In this document: positions 58,501 through 64,000 of the stretch, piece by piece | Layout of the letters: each line of letters opens with the position of its first letter | Numbering within the stretch: the first letter of the stretch is position 1 | DNA from: Polytrichum commune | Lineage: Eukaryota > Streptophyta > Polytrichopsida > Polytrichales > Polytrichaceae | Direction: 5' to 3' | Assembly: GCA_950295325.1 (NCBI GenBank) | Contig: OX485808.1 | Span: 806,501 to 870,500, forward strand | Length of the DNA stretch: 64,000 nucleotides | Translations under genes and position numbers: made by a program | Notes under the pieces: generated by a model | Databases searched by the model: none | The model's input: only the letters and a program-made list of their open reading frames with translations | What the model was told of the DNA's origin: nothing

Positions 58501-58904
58501 AATCTCGAAGTTAATAGGCTTCAGGTTCACATAAATAGCAGATTATGAATTCAAATGTAAGTGTCAGATTCCTCCAAGTTGCCAAAATGTTCTAGAATAT
58601 TATAATCATAAATTCTGGCACATCAGCATGACGACTATAAACCTTGTAAGTTGTGACGCACCCCAAGTCATGATCTTCACTTATATAATAAACCCAGCAA
58701 CATCTAGATCAATTGGCACGGTCTCATCATTTGCAAGTTTTGGACTCTTTTTCAGTAAGAAATTCTACGATTTTAGGCAATGGATATTTGTCACTTCATG
58801 TTGCACACTGTTACATTCATGGCAGGTGTCATGTAGAATGCAAGTCTACATTAATTTGTCTGTGTTGATGGAGGGAATAACTTTAGGAGCCTTTGCTTAT
58901 TGGA
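55584..58904. other. Intergenic DNA
   Basis: AT-rich. It may contain 5' exons of the unrecognised minus-strand gene at its left edge, none of which I could define. A 61-codon plus-strand frame at 58363-58548 has protein-like composition (LHVLVAAHGYNLEVNRLQVH) but no partner exons. No elements with clear ends were seen. Confidence 0.4.
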
Positions 58905-59089
58905 TGGTTATACTCTTGTTGCATTCGAATTCGATGTGTGCTACTTGTTTTTCTTGGCAGAGTTTTTGATTGATTCCGGAATGAGTGTCGTGGCAGATCA
59001 ACGGTACATGAAGTTGTGGTCTGAATTATTAGCTCCCCGTGCATATTGCACCTAGTGGTTTCATCTCCGGTGGTGTTCCAGTGGCGATC
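58905..59089 (+). promoter_or_regulatory. Conserved upstream region of gene B
   Basis: Shares with the gene A upstream region the blocks CATTCGAATTC, GAGTTTTT, GATTCCGG, TGGCAGATCAACGGTACATG and GTGGCGATCATG. Conservation continuing to the ATG suggests a duplicated promoter and leader. Confidence 0.55.
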
Positions 59090-61639
59090 ATGCCTTCTCA
59101 TCACTTGAAGGAAGTGGCCTGCATTCTGGTTGGTGCTCTTGTGTTGGTCTGCAGTCTTACTGAGATCGGTACGTTTTCCTGTCTAGATGATGCATCGAAC
59201 CATATATTTTGCTGCAGTTCCATTTTTGTAGGTGAAGAAGTACATTACAGTAGTGCTGCTGATCGAATAAATGTAAGATCTTATTTCATCTGCTTAGAAT
59301 TGCAAAACAGCAGCAAACACAATGTTGCCGTCCTCAAATGAATCGATGCAGCTGCATGCTCAGACTCCGATCACGAAAGCCTTGACTTAAATTGGTTTTC
59401 TGAAGTCTGAGTCAAGTGGAAGAGTTAATTACTCCTGTGTCCAACAACATTGCCAATTAATGTCTGCGCGGCATTGGTTCTTGTAGAGATCAGTACACTT
59501 ATTCCTTTGCTGATCATAAGAAAGTTGAGGCTGAGTGACTCCTTTGACGTTGGGGCCCCTAGCTAGCAGAATATTTAGTACTCCTCTCCTGTGCCAAAGA
59601 AGATATAGTAGGATGAAAAAGAAGAAGGGATCCGTGACATGTGCATTGCAATAGTGCTGAAATAAATCTAAGGTCTTCATTAATCTGCTTGGAATTGCAA
59701 ACAGAAGCAAACACAATATTATCAATCATTGCCGCCCTCAATCAACTTGTAGCTCAGACCAAACTGATCATGGAGATCTAGCTTCGCTTGAATCGATTGA
59801 GATGGTAAGAGAATGGAAGTCGGCGTCCGGCAAGCAAGTAGGTTGGTCACCGCAACCAATAATAGATGCTTGAGCCGAAATAGAAGCCGGTTGTGAGCAC
59901 ACAAATATTAAGAGATCAACCTCCTTCAAGAGGAAGCCTTCTCATACTTCACTTTTGTCATGATGTGGATGACCCCTTGTTTCTAACTTTTCCTTTTGCT
60001 GAATCTTTATTGAATGGGAGAGGGCGAGTACTAGTGCTACACTACATGTTGAATCAAGTTTTTGATTATGGAAGATGAGGTTGTTGATTGATCCCACGTG
60101 AGCTGAAATGAAGGCGGTTGTGCGCACACAAATAAGAGAACAACCTTTTCACTAGTGCAATCGGTTCCAAGGGTGCACTTGAACCATGCGGCTGGGGATT
60201 AAGGTTTAGGGTTTAGGTTTGTCATGACGTGGATCCTCCCTTGTTTATTTCTTCTACTTTTGCTTGATCTTTCTGGCATGGGAGAGGGCACCCGTGCTTT
60301 AAATGAATCAAGTTTCACACTAGAGCTTCAGTGTTGTTAATGTCACAACTTGAGAATACCACAGGCTTAAAGAGTCGTCTCTGAGTCCAGAAGACCACAC
60401 TGCTTTTGATGTCACAGTTGTAACATTTGATCTGTGGACACTGAGTTCTTTTCGGTCACGATCTGACCAAAAATCATTGTGGGCCCTAATATTTCAATAA
60501 TTAGGATTGATGAGCCATATGCGGAAGATGAGGTGTAATTAATCCTGGGTAGATATGGATCTGCAGATGCCACACTTAACGTAGGTGGAGCGTGCCATGC
60601 CGGGATCGCCACCTGCAAGAATGGGCGGAGTTGCCAGACAGCATTGTATTCGGACGTGGACAACTGCGGCCGCTGCGGTGTGAAGTGCCCTACGGCTCCT
60701 CACAGCCTTCGGAAATGCGAAAAAGGCAGGTGCGACATCTGCTGCAATGACAAAGAATGGAGGAACTGCGACGGCAAAAACAGCAACGGATGTGAGACGA
60801 ATGTACATGTGAACCTACATCATTGTGGAAAGTGCGGGAACGTCTGCACCGCCCCGCAGAATGCCACTGCCACTTGCTCTCGTGGAATTTGTGGGTTTGA
60901 GTGCGCGAAAGGGTTCCAACAATCTCAAAATAAGTGCTCACTTGAACAACAGATCAACACAGTCGGGAGTTGTGGCAGCACCCGCCAAGTCTGCCCGAAT
61001 CGGCCCAACAGCGACGCCACGTGCTCGGGGGCCGGGACTTGTGGGTTCACCTGCCATGCTGGATTTGAAAACTGCGACGGAAACTCCACCAACGGATGCG
61101 AGACCGACTTGCGGATTGATGGTTCCAACTGCGGTGCTTGCAATTCGACGTGCTCCGCCTCACAGAGCTGCTCCAACTCCGCTTGCGTGTGCAATCCTGG
61201 CTTTGCAAACTGCGATGGGAACTCTACCAATGGATGCGAGACCGACCTGCGCACGGACATGAACAATTGCGGGGCATGCAACGCGTCGTGCGTCGTGCAG
61301 GACAACGTCGCCGTTAGCAACTCGACGTGCAGTAACTCGACGTGCTCTCTGCAGTGCACCGACTCCAGCTATGGAAACTGCGACGGCATTGTCAGCAACG
61401 GCTGCGAGGTCTTTTTCAGCGACCCCTATAACTGCGGCTCCTGCGGCAATAGTTGCGCCCGGCCCCATGGCATCCTCATCTGTGTGGTACCTGAACCGGG
61501 ACCGTTCGCCTACTGGTGCGAAGATCTTCTAACGTGTGATCCGGGCTGGCTAAACTGCGATGATAATTACGACAACGGGTGCGAATACGCATCCAATACG
61601 ACATGCTATGCAGCACCATCGCCCGATCTCAAGCTTTGA
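59090..61639 (+). CDS. Secreted cysteine-rich repeat protein B (paralogue of A)
   Basis: Two exons: 59090-59168 (signal peptide MPSHHLKEVACILVGALVLV...) and 60567-61639; the 1,398-bp intron is GTACGT...CTGCAG and joins in the same phase as in gene A (383 residues). Without the first exon the frame has no proper start. It has five clear DCDGN-NGCE modules and one degenerate module near residues 120-145 (GFQQSQNKCSLEQQ) that has lost the DxDG loop. It lacks the proline stretch and the fourth-type module of A, accounting for its shorter length. Shared ends include DVDNCG, APHSL and SN-TCYAAPSP. Extracellular location is inferred. A PIF-type MITE lies nine bases past the stop codon. Confidence 0.85.
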
Positions 61640-61648
61640 GGATTCTAA

Positions 61649-62056
61649 GAGCATCTCCACCCTTGGGCAGAAAGGCAGGCTCTCGAAATGCGCTTTGAAG
61701 GGCTCCAAGCATGCACTAAATTTTTTTAGGGTGGCACTCCCCCACGGTTACTTGCACACTGGCTCTTCAAGCCGAAAAATTGTCAGGAATATTCCTTGTA
61801 ATGACGTGTCCGAAACTACAGAACCGCTCCTGATTCCCAAAAGTGGCACGATTCACTGAATCGCAAGTGGATGAGGCCCCGGAATGTGGGCGCAGCAAGA
61901 GCAACGCTCACCTGCGAGGATAGTGAGTGGAGCCGGAAGTTTGAAGAGCCCTGGCAATCAAAGCCTCGGTGTTGGGGAGGGGTGAGGCAGGTTTTTCTCC
62001 AAGGCCGCGTTAAAGGGCTTGCCAAGTCCCTTTAACGCTGCAGGGTGGAGATGCTC
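61649..62056. mobile_element. PIF/Harbinger-like MITE with GAGCATCTCC ends
   Basis: A 408-bp noncoding element with ends GAGCATCTCCACCCT on both strands, flanked by TAA direct repeats (61646-61648 and 62057-62059). The 3-bp TAA duplication points to PIF/Harbinger. It would lie in the 3' untranslated region of gene B and could provide its polyadenylation region. Confidence 0.75.
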
Positions 62057-62059
62057 TAA

Positions 62060-62640
62060 CATTTGGCATAGAATTCTATCACAAGTGTCAGAACATAGGA
62101 CTCCTAATCTAGATATTTCCTGGAGGATTTCCCCCACGATTAAGTAGGGCACGCATGAGGATGTGGCCCTTTCATTTTGGCCTTAACGGTGGACGATAGA
62201 GATTTTGTCTCCTACTGAAATAATCACCACACCAATAAATCTACTGCCAAAGTTACCAGTTGGCTCTTACCACACGGTTGACTGGAAATTACCCCAAGTA
62301 TTAACTACATACATGCGATTGACTCAGGAGAGGTTCCACTATTAACGGCTAGTATTCAGTGATAGGTTCTGTGAAGAATACCCGACCTTCTACAATCACT
62401 CTGCTACTTACAATGAAGGATTTAAAGTAGATAGATAAGCTTTGAGTTTCTTGTGTGTAGTCCATTGAGCATGTTGAGAAGATCATCTCTTGTATTCTTG
62501 TTTACTGAAGTGGTAAAGAGTTTCCTACAATTCTTGGACATCTCCCTCACTCCAAGGTCGCCTGCTTGCACTTCTCGCTTTCACGCTCTTTATTTGCACG
62601 CGCATGCTTTGAAACTTACACCCGCACTAAACTCCACTCT
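62060..62640. other. Intergenic DNA
   Basis: No gene or element termini recognised. Confidence 0.4.
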
Positions 62641-63075
62641 CGTACATGACTACCGTTACTGTGTTAGAGAACAACACTTAGTTACGTTCAATCACGGTTA
62701 TGTACGCTTAATTACACTTAGTCACACATGATTAGTTTGAATGTGTGTGAATACTTGTGAAAGTAGAAGGCATTGACTAGATTATTATAAAATACATACC
62801 GGTATACTAAAAACAACCCACTCGTTCAAGTTTCATTTTAGAATGACAAAGACCCTTTCAAATGGTAAGTCACAAAAATTATAACCTCGATATACTAGTG
62901 AGGATTTTGTAATATTTTTGGCTTCCAAGTTAATTACAGGCATGATTGATGGGTTCACTTTGAGAATGAACTCGCAGTCAATTGCTTATTTTACTAAGTG
63001 GAAGTGCACATATTCATTGGAGAACCTTGAAGATGAAGTGTACTCAATATGGGTTTTGTGGGCAAGCGGCCTTCA
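62640..63075 (+). repeat. Single diverged arm of the fold-back MULE family
   Basis: Matches the right arm of the 694-1726 element (about 1316-1640) from TGAATACTTGTGAAAGTAG through AAGTGGAAGTGCACATAT to TACTCAATATGGG, at clearly lower identity, and continues into its loop sequence upstream. The outermost 90 bp of the arm and a second arm are missing here, so this is a truncated older relative. Confidence 0.65.
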
Positions 63076-64000
63076 AGAATGCAAGGGCAATTTCGTTTTT
63101 GAAGTTGGATGGGATGTGCAAAAAAAGTCGATCAGGATCAAAAAATCATGATTTTTTTCTAGCAGGTTGCCCAGAGATCACGACCCCTGGCCCTGGCCCC
63201 GGCCCCTATCCAAATCCCTCTAAAAGTTCGTGGGGATAAGTTTAGCGTCCGCCATGTTAAAGGTGCATCTTGTTTTGGTGTGTTACCATGGAACTCTCTG
63301 AAACTCCAATAGATAATTTGGATATAGATAAGCAAAGCTTACCAACCTTGCGGCTCCCAAAAATTTCCAAGCTCAATCTATATGTTTGCAAGAGAAAATG
63401 ATCAAACTAAGGGCCATTATTTGGTGAGGCCGAGAATAGGATGAATACTCTTAGCACCTTCATTTATTCATATGTCCTTGCATGGAAGAATCTTGAAAGC
63501 TATTAAAGAATATAAGTCCCTTTGAAACTCAAGATTGTCCCTTGCATTGCATCATCTATCTAACCTTTTTAGGACCACTCTATTATATTCCATTAAGATG
63601 AAAAACTAACATATCAATCAATGACAATGACAATTGGCTAAGCAAGCGCCTACCACTCAAATTCATCTTGAGTTTCTTGACCATCTTGGTCCACACTAAA
63701 CAGAGAGTCAATGAAATTTAAAATGAGATTGAAAAAATTGATTGCCGACAAAACCTAGTCTAGATGTAAGTTTTATGTACGTGCTTTTGTACATTCATAT
63801 CATATTGGGCATGCTTTTGTCTAATATTTCATTTATTGAGACATAGGTGACTCAAGCATCTTGTTTGAAATATCCAAAATTCGGGCACGTGAAGTTGATT
63901 ATTTTTGTACTTTTAGCACTTCAAGCACTATTTGAAGATGTGGTGGCATGTGCATTAGTAGTATGAATAGTGTAAAGGCAAGTTGGGTAATGTTACGTAA
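63076..64000. other. Intergenic DNA
   Basis: AT-rich apart from a short CCCTGGCCCTGGCCCCGG tract near 63184. Nothing recognised. Confidence 0.45.

Overview
This window is nuclear DNA of a land plant. The evidence is an L-type lectin receptor kinase, a plastid-type copper chaperone, a DNL zinc-finger organelle protein, spliced genes with short AT-rich introns, plant-type telomere-like CCCTAAA repeats, and many hAT, PIF/Harbinger and Mutator-like DNA transposons. The DxDG-N-G-C cysteine-rich secreted proteins and a complete piggyBac element lead me to suspect a seed-free plant (lycophyte, fern or bryophyte), but the sequence does not settle this. The background is AT-rich and transposon-dense; genes and the piggyBac element are the GC-richer islands.

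Layout: 0-8 kb holds transposon debris, with a fold-back Mutator-like element, a solo LTR and a broken Harbinger transposase. 8.5-12.5 kb holds a three-exon lectin receptor kinase (minus strand) whose stop codon is supplied by a PIF-type MITE, with decayed copies of its own 5' end on both sides. 12.6-15.7 kb holds related terminal-inverted-repeat elements and a long hairpin. 16.4-18.7 kb holds a hAT deletion derivative followed by an acyl-CoA oxidase pseudogene. 19.9-20.0 kb holds a diverged 5S rRNA-like gene with a hairpin/T-tract behind it. 20.6-21.2 kb is a piggyBac MITE. 22.1-25.1 kb is a five-exon DNL zinc-finger (Zim17/HEP type) gene whose internal exons and introns have been duplicated in tandem. 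25.1-32.2 kb is gene-poor. 32.3-34.9 kb is a four-exon copper-chaperone gene (minus strand; HMA domain like the N-terminus of plastid Cu-ATPase PAA1, without the ATPase). 38.6-44.9 kb is a complete 6.3-kb piggyBac transposon with TTAA duplications, terminal inverted repeats and an intact 1,093-residue transposase. 46.7-48.5 kb has a hAT MITE and a hAT element. 49.6-61.6 kb has a divergent pair of paralogous two-exon secreted cysteine-rich genes; between them lies an unrecognised multi-exon minus-strand gene with a hAT element inserted exactly at one of its splice donors. The last 2.4 kb holds a MITE directly behind the second cysteine-rich gene and a diverged arm of the fold-back element seen at the start.

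The host genes do not form a pathway. Two act in organelle biology (plastid copper delivery; organellar Hsp70 maintenance) and three at the cell surface or outside it (lectin kinase, two cysteine-rich proteins). Several of these genes are absent from simple ORF calling because they are spliced; I rebuilt them from splice-site phase and family motifs. All exon boundaries are predictions by eye.
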